DNA of 64,000 bases from SB11 sp037968475. Its GTDB lineage: Bacteria > Bacteroidota > Bacteroidia > UBA8524. The notes beneath the pieces were generated by a model that ran no database searches, was not told where the DNA came from, and saw nothing but the letters and a program-made list of their open reading frames with translations. The DNA is taken from assembly GCA_037968475.1 (NCBI GenBank), contig JBBKVO010000013.1, forward strand, positions 1-64,000. Direction: 5' to 3'. Below are positions 26,577 through 34,173 of this stretch, in pieces; the stretch's first letter is position 1, and each line of letters opens with the position of its first letter. A program made the position numbers and the translations under genes.

Positions 26577-26865
26577 GCTGGCACGAGCGTCCGCTCGTGC
26601 AGAAAATAATAGAGCGTCCGCTCGACAGTGAAGTGCTATTGATTTTTTTTTATCCCTCTGCCCCCTTCGCTTACGCACTTACCCTTCGTCCCGAATGTAT
26701 TCGGATCAGGATGACAATCCACAAGGGGTATAATGCAATGCTATATTTTTGGCAAAATACGCAAAAGCCAAAGGGTAGTGGCGTGGCTTCCCTCCTTGCG
26801 CTGTCACCCTGAGCGAAGTCGAAGGGTTGTGTGTGGATAAGGAGGGATTGAGGGTGGTAAAAGTT
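26577..26865. repeat. Composite repeat block (third copy) in the 26420-26942 gene-free gap
   Basis: It holds the CGAGCGTCCGCTCG element (26577-26624, here with a 9-bp stem GCACGAGCG / CGCTCGTGC), a GATGACA-type word near 26715, and the AGTGGCGTGGCTTCCCTCC hairpin module near 26778. Here the loop is longer than in the two copies at 23691 and 24038 and carries its own small hairpin (CCCTGAGCGAAGTCGAAGGG). No gene is seen in 26420-26942; the frame at 26597-26812 lies in repeats. Confidence 0.75.
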
Positions 26866-26942
26866 GAGGTATTGATTTTATGTTTTTCTTAACCCGATTT
26901 ACATACACGAAGGGTAAATTTCGCTAAACTTAGCAATATCAA

Positions 26943-27191
26943 TTATCTTTCTTTATTGGATTGTGAAAGAATAGATGCCGCTAATGACTTAGTATCTTCA
27001 CTATACTTATCGCTCTTTAATACATCAGAAGCTATTGTTTCCATTTCCTTCCCTGTTTGGTTATCCGTATTTGTTTGCGATAATACCGATGCAGCAAGTT
27101 TTTTGGCTATGTCTGACGAGCTTTCATCACCTAAAATTTTTGCGGCAAGTGTTGCCATCTCTTCACCTGTTCTTTTTTTATTTTCTTCCAT
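26943..27191 (-). CDS. Small two-repeat helical protein, unknown function
   Basis: 82 residues from ATG at 27191; a longer frame from a TTG at 27215 is less likely. It consists of two copies of a segment of about 38 residues: TGEEMATLAAKILGDESSSD with AKKLAASVLSQ, and TGKEMETIASDVLKSDKYSE with TKSLAASILSQSN. It is soluble, alpha-helical and acidic or neutral. It resembles short heavily helical 'conserved hypothetical' proteins; I cannot name a family. Confidence 0.65.
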   Translation of the reverse strand: MEENKKRTGEEMATLAAKILGDESSSDIAKKLAASVLSQTNTDNQTGKEMETIASDVLKSDKYSEDTKSLAASILSQSNKER

Positions 27192-27289
27192 GGGTCTAAA
27201 ATTAATAGTAACCAAATGTAGTCAGTAATCAATTGAACAAGCCTACATATAACCAGTCAACGTATAAAGGGGAAATTGAAAGTTTTAAT

Positions 27290-27532
27290 CTAATTCAAAC
27301 ATTCCCTCACCCGATTGGTATAATCGCGCAAGGCAGTTTTAAGGTCTTTGCCATTTTGTTCCATATCCTGCTTTATTGTCATAGCAGCATACGAGTGTGT
27401 CAGTTGCTCGCCTTCGTCCTCACCCGTTATTTCAATAGCAGGTGTATTACCCTCAGCAATAGCAGCCTCGGCAGCCTCTAATTCAGCAAGAGTATAATTT
27501 TCAACCAGTTTTTTTATTTCAGGCAGTTTCAT
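27290..27532 (-). CDS. Small acidic protein upstream-linked to thioredoxin, unknown function
   Basis: 80 residues beginning MKLPEIKKLVENYTLAELEA, with no signal peptide. The sequence is charged, with helix-forming ends and an acidic centre (ITGEDEGEQ). It lies 63 nt after the thioredoxin gene on the same strand, so the two may be cotranscribed. Short MKLP-starting proteins beside thioredoxin are seen in Bacteroidota, but I am not certain this belongs to that family. Confidence 0.65.
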   Translation of the reverse strand: MKLPEIKKLVENYTLAELEAAEAAIAEGNTPAIEITGEDEGEQLTHSYAAMTIKQDMEQNGKDLKTALRDYTNRVRECLN

Positions 27533-27595
27533 TTTACAATGGTCATTAAACAGTTATCATTTGCACACCTGCAAATCCTCACATAAGCATATTTA

Positions 27596-27910
27596 CTAGG
27601 CTATGCCTTGTATCATCTTATCTACCACATCTTCTTTCGATGTAAAATCGGCAGTAACCAACTCACCATCTTTAAACACAGCAAACGTAGGAAGGTTTTG
27701 TACACCTACTAATTTACGTGCTTCCGGGTTGGTTTCAGCGTTTACATCCAAAAATTTAACGCCCTTGTACTCATCCTTCTCGCTCATGCGATTAAATTTA
27801 GGAGCAAACAAACGGCAATTACCACACCAGTCGGCGTAAAATTTCACCGCTACCCTATCATTATTTTTGAGTTCGTCAAAAAACTCAGCGTCTGTTACTT
27901 TAGTTACCAT
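27596..27910 (-). CDS. Thioredoxin-family protein (WCGNC)
   Basis: 104 residues from ATG 27910; a longer frame to 27958 would add an unconvincing hydrophobic leader. Thioredoxin fold with active site WCGNC in ADWCGNCRLFAPKF, the cis-Pro segment NLPTF, and C-terminal DGE. The Asn in place of the usual Pro between the cysteines changes redox potential in related proteins. Cytoplasmic thiol-disulfide exchange is the likely role. Confidence 0.9.
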   Translation of the reverse strand: MVTKVTDAEFFDELKNNDRVAVKFYADWCGNCRLFAPKFNRMSEKDEYKGVKFLDVNAETNPEARKLVGVQNLPTFAVFKDGELVTADFTSKEDVVDKMIQGIA

Positions 27911-28003
27911 AGTGCTACAAAAATATATTCGGTTTAGTATAAACCAAATATATGCCATTATTGTTTAAACAATAATTAACTGCCAAATCAAAAAGTGCAG
28001 CAC

Positions 28004-28011
28004 TATTTTTG
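28004..28011 (+). promoter_or_regulatory. Candidate -7 promoter element for the VWA operon
   Basis: TATTTTTG matches the Bacteroidota -7 consensus TAnnTTTG, 58 nt before the VWA start codon. No clear TTG box is seen at the expected distance upstream, so this is tentative. Confidence 0.35.
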
Positions 28012-28068
28012 GTAGTACAAACCCGTTTAAGTTCTACCAAAAACTTAACACTGTAAACAGAACATCAC

Positions 28069-29166
28069 ATGATAGGATTTAGATTTAGCCAATATATTCC
28101 CAAAGACGACCAAAGCACTTTTGATAAGCTGTTTAGCATATTTAAAGAAGTATTAGTATATACCAGCGGAGAGGTGAGCGAAGCATTGAATTGGATGAAC
28201 CAACTTGACCGCGAATACAACCTTACTACTGATGAATATGGTATGGGCGATTTTATTGAAGACCTGAAACGTTTGGGCTATATACAGGATGATGGCGACG
28301 GTGAGGGTGGTTTTTCCATCACCTCAAAAACTGAACAGACTATTCGTAAAGACTCGCTAGACCAAATTTTTGGTAAACTCAAAAAATCGAAACAGGGCAA
28401 CCACAAAACACAATTTACTGGCAAAGGCGACGAACCTAGCAGCGATACACGTGAGTTTAGGTTTGGTGATGGGCTAGATCAAATATCGATGACGCAATCC
28501 ATCAAAAATGCCCAAATAAATCACGGTACGGATGATTTTAAACTTACCGAGGGCGATTTGGAAGTGGTGGAGCAAGAATTTAAAGCCCAAACCAGCACCG
28601 TGCTAATGATTGATATTAGTCACAGCATGATTTTGTACGGGGAAGATCGTATCACTCCCGCTAAAAAAGTGGCTATGGCTTTGGCCGAGTTAATTACTAC
28701 GCGCTACCCTAAAGACACATTAGATATTATAGTTTTTGGCAACGATGCTTGGAAAATAGAGGTGAAAGACCTCCCCTATTTACAAGTCGGTCCTTACCAC
28801 ACCAACACGGTTGCAGGTTTAGAATTGGCAATGGATATACTACGCCGACGTAAGAATCCCAACAAGCAAATTTTTATGATTACTGATGGCAAGCCCACTT
28901 GCCTAAAAGAGTCCAATGGCTACTACCAAAACAGTTTTGGATTGGATAGAAAAATCATAAACAAAACACTAAACATGGCCGCCCAGTGTCGCCGGGTAAA
29001 AATACCCATAACTACTTTTATGATTGCCCAAGACCAATACCTGCAACAATTTGTAGAAGAATTTACCCGTGTAAACAACGGCAGAGCTTTTTATACCAGC
29101 CTAAAAGGCCTTGGCAACTACATTTTTGAAGATTTTGAACGAAATAGAAGAAAAACGGTTCGTTAG
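28069..29166 (+). CDS. VWA-domain protein, partner of the MoxR-like ATPase
   Basis: 365 residues. The C-terminal half is a von Willebrand A domain with a complete MIDAS: Asp182-x-Ser184-x-Ser186 (MIDISHSM), a later Thr in HTNTVAGLE, and MITDGKPT. The N-terminal 160 residues are helical and charged. VWA proteins of this kind pair with AAA+ ATPases of the MoxR / Mg-chelatase group to remodel or metallate target proteins in the cytoplasm. The stop codon (29164-29166) lies inside the heptad repeat that opens the four-helix-bundle cassette, and the ATPase follows after that cassette. Confidence 0.88.
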   Translation: MIGFRFSQYIPKDDQSTFDKLFSIFKEVLVYTSGEVSEALNWMNQLDREYNLTTDEYGMGDFIEDLKRLGYIQDDGDGEGGFSITSKTEQTIRKDSLDQIFGKLKKSKQGNHKTQFTGKGDEPSSDTREFRFGDGLDQISMTQSIKNAQINHGTDDFKLTEGDLEVVEQEFKAQTSTVLMIDISHSMILYGEDRITPAKKVAMALAELITTRYPKDTLDIIVFGNDAWKIEVKDLPYLQVGPYHTNTVAGLELAMDILRRRKNPNKQIFMITDGKPTCLKESNGYYQNSFGLDRKIINKTLNMAAQCRRVKIPITTFMIAQDQYLQQFVEEFTRVNNGRAFYTSLKGLGNYIFEDFERNRRKTVR

Positions 29167-29621
29167 TTATTGGTTGGTAGTTTTTAGTTAATAGTCAGTT
29201 TCTATGAAAGAATACACATCATATACGGATTTGGATGTTTGGAAAAATAGCAGAGAGTTAGTAAGCATTATTTACACAACCACAAAGCTATTTCCAAAAG
29301 AAGAATTGTATGGTTTGACAAGTCAAATGCGAAGAAGTGCTGTTTCAATACCTTCAAATATTGCAGAGGGATTGGGAAGAAATCACACCAAAGATTCAAT
29401 ACAGTTTTATTTTATTTCAAGAGGTTCTTTATATGAACTAGAAACTCAAACTTATCTGGCTTTTGACCAACAACTTATTAACCCACAAGAACTAAATAAC
29501 ATACTAGAAAAAATTACAACCTGTAAAAAACTACTTAACGGTTTTATAAACTATTATCAAAAATTGAAATAGCAAAATGATGGTTAAAAAATCTAACAAC
29601 AAACAACCATCAACTAAAAAC
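29163..29621 (+). mobile_element. Intervening-sequence-like cassette 1 (four-helix-bundle gene within inverted heptad repeats)
   Basis: Left arm: tandem 7-nt words from 29163 (TTAGTTA, TTGGTTG, GTAGTTT, TTAGTTA, ATAGTCA). Right arm: heptads from 29594 (TAACAAC, AAACAAC, CATCAAC, TAAAAAC). 29180-29195 and 29606-29621 are inverted repeats with 14 of 16 matches. The enclosed gene is on the operon's sense strand, between the VWA gene and its ATPase partner. The mobile or RNA-processing nature is inference. Confidence 0.5.
29204..29572 (+). CDS. Four-helix-bundle protein, 23S rRNA intervening-sequence protein (S23) family
   Basis: 122 residues. Family hallmark: RRSAVSIPSNIAEG (residues about 46-59), preceded by LDVWKNSRELV and followed by the helix with LYELETQTYLA. 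Members form pentameric four-helix bundles, are encoded inside 23S rRNA intervening sequences in some bacteria, and are related to the Avd proteins of diversity-generating retroelements; their biochemical role is unsettled. No reverse transcriptase or variable repeat is nearby, so an Avd role is unlikely. It is inserted between two genes that normally work together. Confidence 0.9.
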   Translation: MKEYTSYTDLDVWKNSRELVSIIYTTTKLFPKEELYGLTSQMRRSAVSIPSNIAEGLGRNHTKDSIQFYFISRGSLYELETQTYLAFDQQLINPQELNNILEKITTCKKLLNGFINYYQKLK

Positions 29622-29631
29622 ATATTATAAC

Positions 29632-31137
29632 ATGAACAAACCAAAAACCTTAGGCGAATTAAAAAAACAAGGCTATACCTACAAATCAGTTAAAGACGAG
29701 CTTCGCTCTAATCTAATTACTAAAATTAAGAAAAAAGAAAACGTTTTTGAAGGCATTATAGGCTACGAGGATACCGTAATACCCGAAATTGAACGCGCTA
29801 TACTTTCAAAACACAACATAAATCTTCTAGGGTTACGCGGACAGGCAAAAACACGTATTGCCCGACAAATGGTGAACTTGCTTGACGAATACGTGCCCGT
29901 AGTGGCAGGTAGTGAAATTAACGACGACCCATTTCATCCCATTTCACGCTACGCTGTCGATTTAGTTGCCGAAAAAGGCAACGCTACCCCTATTGAGTGG
30001 CTACACCGCAGCGAACGCTATGGCGAAAAACTAGCAACACCCGATGTGAGCGTGGCCGACCTTATTGGTGATGTTGACCCTATAAAAGCAGCTACCCTAA
30101 AAATAAGCTATAGCGATGAGCGAGTGATACACTTTGGTATTATCCCCCGCAGTAACCGAAGCATATTTGTTATTAACGAGTTGCCCGATTTGCAACCTCG
30201 CATACAAGTAGCCCTGTTTAATATTTTGCAGGAAGGTGATATACAAATACGCGGTTTTAAATTGCGTATGCCCTTGGATATTCAGTTTGTGTTTACTGCC
30301 AATCCAGAGGATTATACTAACCGTGGTAGTATTGTTACACCACTAAAAGACCGTATCGGTAGCCAAATTATTACCCACTACCCTAAGGATGTTAAAACGG
30401 CGATGAGTATTACCCAGCAAGAAGCCAAGATAAATGCAGGGCAAGAAAACATTGTTGTTCCGCAACTGGCAAAAGAGCTTTTGGAACAAATTGGTTTTGA
30501 AGCCCGCAATAGTGAGTATATAGACCCTAAAAGCGGTGTATCGGCACGTTTGAGCATTAGTGCTTATGAAAACCTTATCAGTACTGCTGAAAGACGTATT
30601 TTACTTTCGGGTGAGAAAGAAACTACTGTTCGTATCAGCGATTTTGCGGGCGTTGTGCCTGCCATTACCGGTAAAGTAGAGCTGGTATATGAAGGTGAGC
30701 AAGAAGGCGCGCACATAGTAGCCCAAAACCTTATTGGCAAAGCCATTCGTACATTATTATTGCAATACTTCCCTAGTCCTGAAAAACTGAAAAAGAAAGG
30801 CACACCCGCCAAAGCCGACCCTTATGCTACCGTAGCCCATTGGTTTGCAGATGAAAATGTACTGGATATAATGAACAACGCCACCCAAAAAGAATACTGG
30901 GCAGCTTTGCAAAACGTTGACGGACTAGAAGATTTTGTAAAAAAACAATTTCCTAAACTAAGCCATAACGAAACCTTGCTATACATGGAGTTTGTATTGC
31001 ACGGATTGGCCGAATATAGCCGACTAAGCAAAAATGAATTGGTGCAAGGTAGCCGCTTTAAAGACCTGTTTAGCAGCTTTATAGACCCCTCGCGTTTTTC
31101 TGCTGATGACGACGAAGGCATGGAAGGATTGAATTAA
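29632..31137 (+). CDS. AAA+ ATPase of the MoxR / Mg-chelatase-like group
   Basis: 501 residues. The P-loop is GLRGQAKT (67-74), a variant of GxxGxGKT. The Walker B region reads FVINELPDLQPRIQVALFN, with Asn where Asp is usual. Sensor-1 is FTANPEDYTNRG and a sensor-2/lid segment follows. Together with the VWA protein at 28069 it should form an ATPase/VWA remodelling pair. Residues 390-501 are a helical C-terminal region with no known motif. ATP binding is probably kept; the substitutions are seen in this subgroup. A strong terminator follows. Confidence 0.87.
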   Translation: MNKPKTLGELKKQGYTYKSVKDELRSNLITKIKKKENVFEGIIGYEDTVIPEIERAILSKHNINLLGLRGQAKTRIARQMVNLLDEYVPVVAGSEINDDPFHPISRYAVDLVAEKGNATPIEWLHRSERYGEKLATPDVSVADLIGDVDPIKAATLKISYSDERVIHFGIIPRSNRSIFVINELPDLQPRIQVALFNILQEGDIQIRGFKLRMPLDIQFVFTANPEDYTNRGSIVTPLKDRIGSQIITHYPKDVKTAMSITQQEAKINAGQENIVVPQLAKELLEQIGFEARNSEYIDPKSGVSARLSISAYENLISTAERRILLSGEKETTVRISDFAGVVPAITGKVELVYEGEQEGAHIVAQNLIGKAIRTLLLQYFPSPEKLKKKGTPAKADPYATVAHWFADENVLDIMNNATQKEYWAALQNVDGLEDFVKKQFPKLSHNETLLYMEFVLHGLAEYSRLSKNELVQGSRFKDLFSSFIDPSRFSADDDEGMEGLN

Positions 31138-31162
31138 ACGGTACTTTAATATTATTTGCAAC

Positions 31163-31188
31163 AAAGCCTTCCAACATTGGAAGGCTTT
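31163..31188 (+). terminator. Rho-independent terminator after the ATPase gene
   Basis: Perfect stem AAAGCCTTCCAA / TTGGAAGGCTTT with a CA loop, followed by a T-run. Ends the VWA-ATPase operon. Confidence 0.85.
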
Positions 31189-31229
31189 TTGTTTAGGCAG
31201 AATACACTTCTGAAGCAAAAGCTCCCTGT

Positions 31230-31838
31230 ATGCTAATTAAAAATAATGGCTTAAAAACTGACTATTTCTATTTACAACCGTTTGAATTAAATAAAGGTGA
31301 AATTGTTGTAATAAATATTCAAGGAGGGGGCTACTTCTACGAAACAGAGATGTACTTGAAAAATATATTCTCAGGAAACCTTGTAAATAAGGAAATTTTT
31401 GTCAATCAAAAACTATTATATGTTGAGCATTTTATTGAACCGAAAATAAGGCACTTATTCTACCCTATGAGAGTTGGTGAATACATTAGGAAAAATGCAA
31501 ATCTCCAAAGTCATTTTGCAACAAAAATTTATGAAACTCCTCAAATTATTAAAAGAACAAAAATAAATTCCCTTGTAGCATATCACAAAAATCTTTTGAG
31601 TTTATATACTTCTTTATCTAAAACAAATAATATCATTTTTGACCTCGTAGGCCACGACCCTCATTCGAGTTACGCTATATATGATATTGTGAAAGAAAAT
31701 GTAAAAAAGACTGGCTCTGCAATTTTACTTGACAACTGTAATGATATGAAAAACAATTGCACCACATATATAGAGTTAGAATGGGATTTAGAAAAAACTC
31801 AAACTATCAAACCGACTGAATTCAAACTCAATACCTAA
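31230..31838 (+). CDS. AT-rich protein of unknown function, faintly ABC-ATPase-like
   Basis: 202 residues, not recognised with confidence. LNKGEIVVINIQGGGYFYE with the following KNIFSG has the rhythm of an ABC ATPase Walker A region, but the lysine and serine of GxGKS are absent. DLVGHDPHSSYAIYDIVK resembles the post-Walker-B GLDP and D-loop segment, but without the Asp-Glu pair. If related, it is a catalytically dead, shortened relative. Its base composition is more A/T-rich than the flanks. It stands alone between a terminator and convergent genes. Confidence 0.55.
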   Translation: MLIKNNGLKTDYFYLQPFELNKGEIVVINIQGGGYFYETEMYLKNIFSGNLVNKEIFVNQKLLYVEHFIEPKIRHLFYPMRVGEYIRKNANLQSHFATKIYETPQIIKRTKINSLVAYHKNLLSLYTSLSKTNNIIFDLVGHDPHSSYAIYDIVKENVKKTGSAILLDNCNDMKNNCTTYIELEWDLEKTQTIKPTEFKLNT

Positions 31839-31920
31839 GATACTATTTTAGTCTGTTACCCTTGTAGTTACACAGATTCCCTTTTTCACGGGAATGACAG
31901 CAACCGCACCTAACAAAAAA

Positions 31921-32418
31921 TTACTCATCCAGCCAAATAAAATCGCGTTGGGTGGCATCAAGCACGCGTAGGTTAAGATTTTCGCCGATAAACTTAGCCG
32001 CTTCAATTGCAGCATATTTATCATCCCCTACCCATACATTTAGCTTTTTATTACGAGCATACACCAAGTTAATTTCTAGCTTTTTAAAAACTTGACTATC
32101 ATCTCCACCTTGAGAGCCGCTTCTATATACTGCCGCAAATACCGATACATATTCAATTTTGGGTAGTTCTTCCCACTCACCAATGGTTGTCCCCAAAAAG
32201 TCGGTACCTATACGATATTTATTATTTATAAAATCAATTTGCATATGCTGCTTTACAAAATAAAATAACAACGGGTACGACAAAAAAACACAAAACCCTG
32301 CTGGCGATAGAGTAATTGCATAGCTTACTATAGCTATACAGAAATAAACAAAAAAAATATATACCACCCACGAAGGAATATTTTTATTACCTCTAAAACT
32401 ATAATAAAAAGAGTACAT
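31921..32418 (-). CDS. Small membrane protein, tandem paralogue A
   Basis: 165 residues with two hydrophobic helices (about 15-34 and 38-56), then a soluble domain of about 100 residues. That domain matches the next upstream gene: EYVSVFAAVYRSGS / DYISIFRASIKSTF, KKLEINLVYARNKKL / KELQVNFIFNKNKKI, and LRVLDATQRDFIW / LRILDATKKPFEW. It is co-directional with that paralogue and the aspartate kinase. The function is unknown; the soluble part looks like a small alpha/beta domain. Confidence 0.75.
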   Translation of the reverse strand: MYSFYYSFRGNKNIPSWVVYIFFVYFCIAIVSYAITLSPAGFCVFLSYPLLFYFVKQHMQIDFINNKYRIGTDFLGTTIGEWEELPKIEYVSVFAAVYRSGSQGGDDSQVFKKLEINLVYARNKKLNVWVGDDKYAAIEAAKFIGENLNLRVLDATQRDFIWLDE

Positions 32419-32426
32419 ATAGTTGT

Positions 32427-32765
32427 TTATTTATTAATCCATTCAAAAGGCTTTTTAGTGGCATCAAGTATTCTTAAGCCGCCTAATTTTTCAGCATACA
32501 GTTTAGCCACGGCTGTTGCTTGCTCTTTATCTTTGGCTATAAATGCTGTTATTTTTTTGTTTTTATTAAAAATAAAATTCACCTGCAATTCTTTGCTGGT
32601 ACTGCTACGCTCACCCGACCTACTAAAAAATGTTGATTTAATCGAAGCCCTAAAAATAGAAATATAATCTATTGAAGGTAGCTCCATCCATACGCCAGGT
32701 ATCTCAAACCTAAAAAAGGTTGAGCTTTCGCGGTATATCTTCTTTTCTATATCAACATATTCCAT
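32427..32765 (-). CDS. Small soluble protein, tandem paralogue B
   Basis: 112 residues; equals the soluble domain of the following gene (31921-32418) without its membrane helices. It lies 5 nt after the aspartate kinase stop and 8 nt before paralogue A, so the three genes form an operon. No function can be assigned. Confidence 0.75.
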   Translation of the reverse strand: MEYVDIEKKIYRESSTFFRFEIPGVWMELPSIDYISIFRASIKSTFFSRSGERSSTSKELQVNFIFNKNKKITAFIAKDKEQATAVAKLYAEKLGGLRILDATKKPFEWINK

Positions 32766-32770
32766 AGGTA

Positions 32771-34033
32771 TTACTTAATTATCATTTGCAGTACCTTTTC
32801 AGTTTTCTGCTCCAATAACAGGGTTTTATTATTTAATACCATTTCAATAGCTTGTGGATTATAGTTACGTATGGTAGCCAACTCAGCATCGGTGCTTACT
32901 TCTACTTTATAGTGCCCTTCAAGTGCATTTTTCAGTGAAATAAGTTTAGTGTCATCGTTATTTACGCATATTGAAAAACTAATGGCACTGTTTTGCATTA
33001 GGTTTACAGTAATACCACAATCCGTCAATACAGCGAATATATTTTTAAGATTATCTTCAACAATAAAAGAAAAATCGCGGGTAGATATTTTTACTAATGC
33101 CTGATTTGATTTGAAAATATAAAAGGGTAAATGTGTTTCATCGTGTGCCTCATTGCGTACCACCGTACCCGCAGCATCAGGATTCAAAAACGATTTCACG
33201 TATAAAGGAATCCCTTTGCTTTTTAGCGGCTGTATAGTTTTTGGGTGTATTACCGTCGCACCATAATAAGCCAACTCAATCGCAACATTATAACTTAGCT
33301 CGTCAATTTTTATAGCATCGGGCATACGTTTAGGGTCGGCATTCATTACCCCTGCAACGTCTTTCCAAATAGTTACACTATCAGCACCCAAACAATAGGC
33401 CATAATAGCCGCAGTATAATCACTACCCTCGCGGCCAAGTGTTGCTGTAAATGCCGTTGGTGCTTTGCCTATAAACCCCTGTGTAATAACAATTTGTTTT
33501 TCAACAATAGGGCGCAAGCGTTTGGTTATAATCTCCTCAGTATCTTTCCAAAGCACATTTGCCCCTCGGTGAGGGCCTGTGGTAAATATAAAATTACGTG
33601 CATCAATCCAGCGGTTACTAAAGCCATTTTCTTTTAAATAGCCGCTAACAATACGTGTACTTATAATCTCGCCAAAACTTACAATTTGGTCGTAAATAAA
33701 ATCAAAACTACCATCAGGTTTTTGCTCCAAAAGGCTTTCTAACTCTACAAACTGGTTATCAATCTCGTCGTATACATTGTATTTTTTATCTTCTAATAAA
33801 TCTGATATAATAGCATCGTGAAAATCCTTCACCTTTCGGTAGTGCGCCCACATGGTTTCAGTATCTTGCTTATAGTAGGCATCTGCCAATAACTCAAGGG
33901 CATTTGTTGTTTTGCCCATTGCTGATACTATAATCAATAATTTATCATCCCTAAAACGCTCTAAAACGCCGGCTACATTACGCACTGCGACTGCATCTTT
34001 TACTGATGCACCCCCAAATTTGAAAACTCTCAT
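32771..34033 (-). CDS. Aspartate kinase
   Basis: 420 residues, monofunctional size. It phosphorylates aspartate, the first step toward lysine, threonine, methionine and diaminopimelate. N-terminal KFGGASVKDA, a downstream GREGSDYTAAIMAY segment and IWKDVAGVMNADP fit the amino-acid-kinase fold. The C-terminal 120 residues look like an ACT-type regulatory region (KISTRDFSFIVEDNLKNIF), suggesting feedback control by an end product. No homoserine dehydrogenase domain is fused. It is divergent from fbp and first in an operon with two paralogous small genes. Confidence 0.92.
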   Translation of the reverse strand: MRVFKFGGASVKDAVAVRNVAGVLERFRDDKLLIIVSAMGKTTNALELLADAYYKQDTETMWAHYRKVKDFHDAIISDLLEDKKYNVYDEIDNQFVELESLLEQKPDGSFDFIYDQIVSFGEIISTRIVSGYLKENGFSNRWIDARNFIFTTGPHRGANVLWKDTEEIITKRLRPIVEKQIVITQGFIGKAPTAFTATLGREGSDYTAAIMAYCLGADSVTIWKDVAGVMNADPKRMPDAIKIDELSYNVAIELAYYGATVIHPKTIQPLKSKGIPLYVKSFLNPDAAGTVVRNEAHDETHLPFYIFKSNQALVKISTRDFSFIVEDNLKNIFAVLTDCGITVNLMQNSAISFSICVNNDDTKLISLKNALEGHYKVEVSTDAELATIRNYNPQAIEMVLNNKTLLLEQKTEKVLQMIIK

Positions 34034-34131
34034 CTATTACTTCACTGTGTTATATGGCTGCAAAAATCGGTGTTTTAAGCAAATTTTATGCAACAATGGC
34101 TACAATCGTATTAGTAATGTTTCAATTAGCT

Positions 34132-34139
34132 TACTTTTG
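34132..34139 (+). promoter_or_regulatory. Candidate -7 promoter element of fbp
   Basis: TACTTTTG matches the Bacteroidota TAnnTTTG element, 34 nt before the fbp start codon, in the divergent region with aspartate kinase. A -33 TTG is not clear. Confidence 0.45.
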
Positions 34140-34173
34140 CGGGAGTATTGCAACTAAATAAAACGGGAAATTT

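Noticed and set aside
29204..29572. Avd gene of a diversity-generating retroelement
   Set aside because: The family is related, but there is no reverse transcriptase, template repeat or variable repeat in the window.
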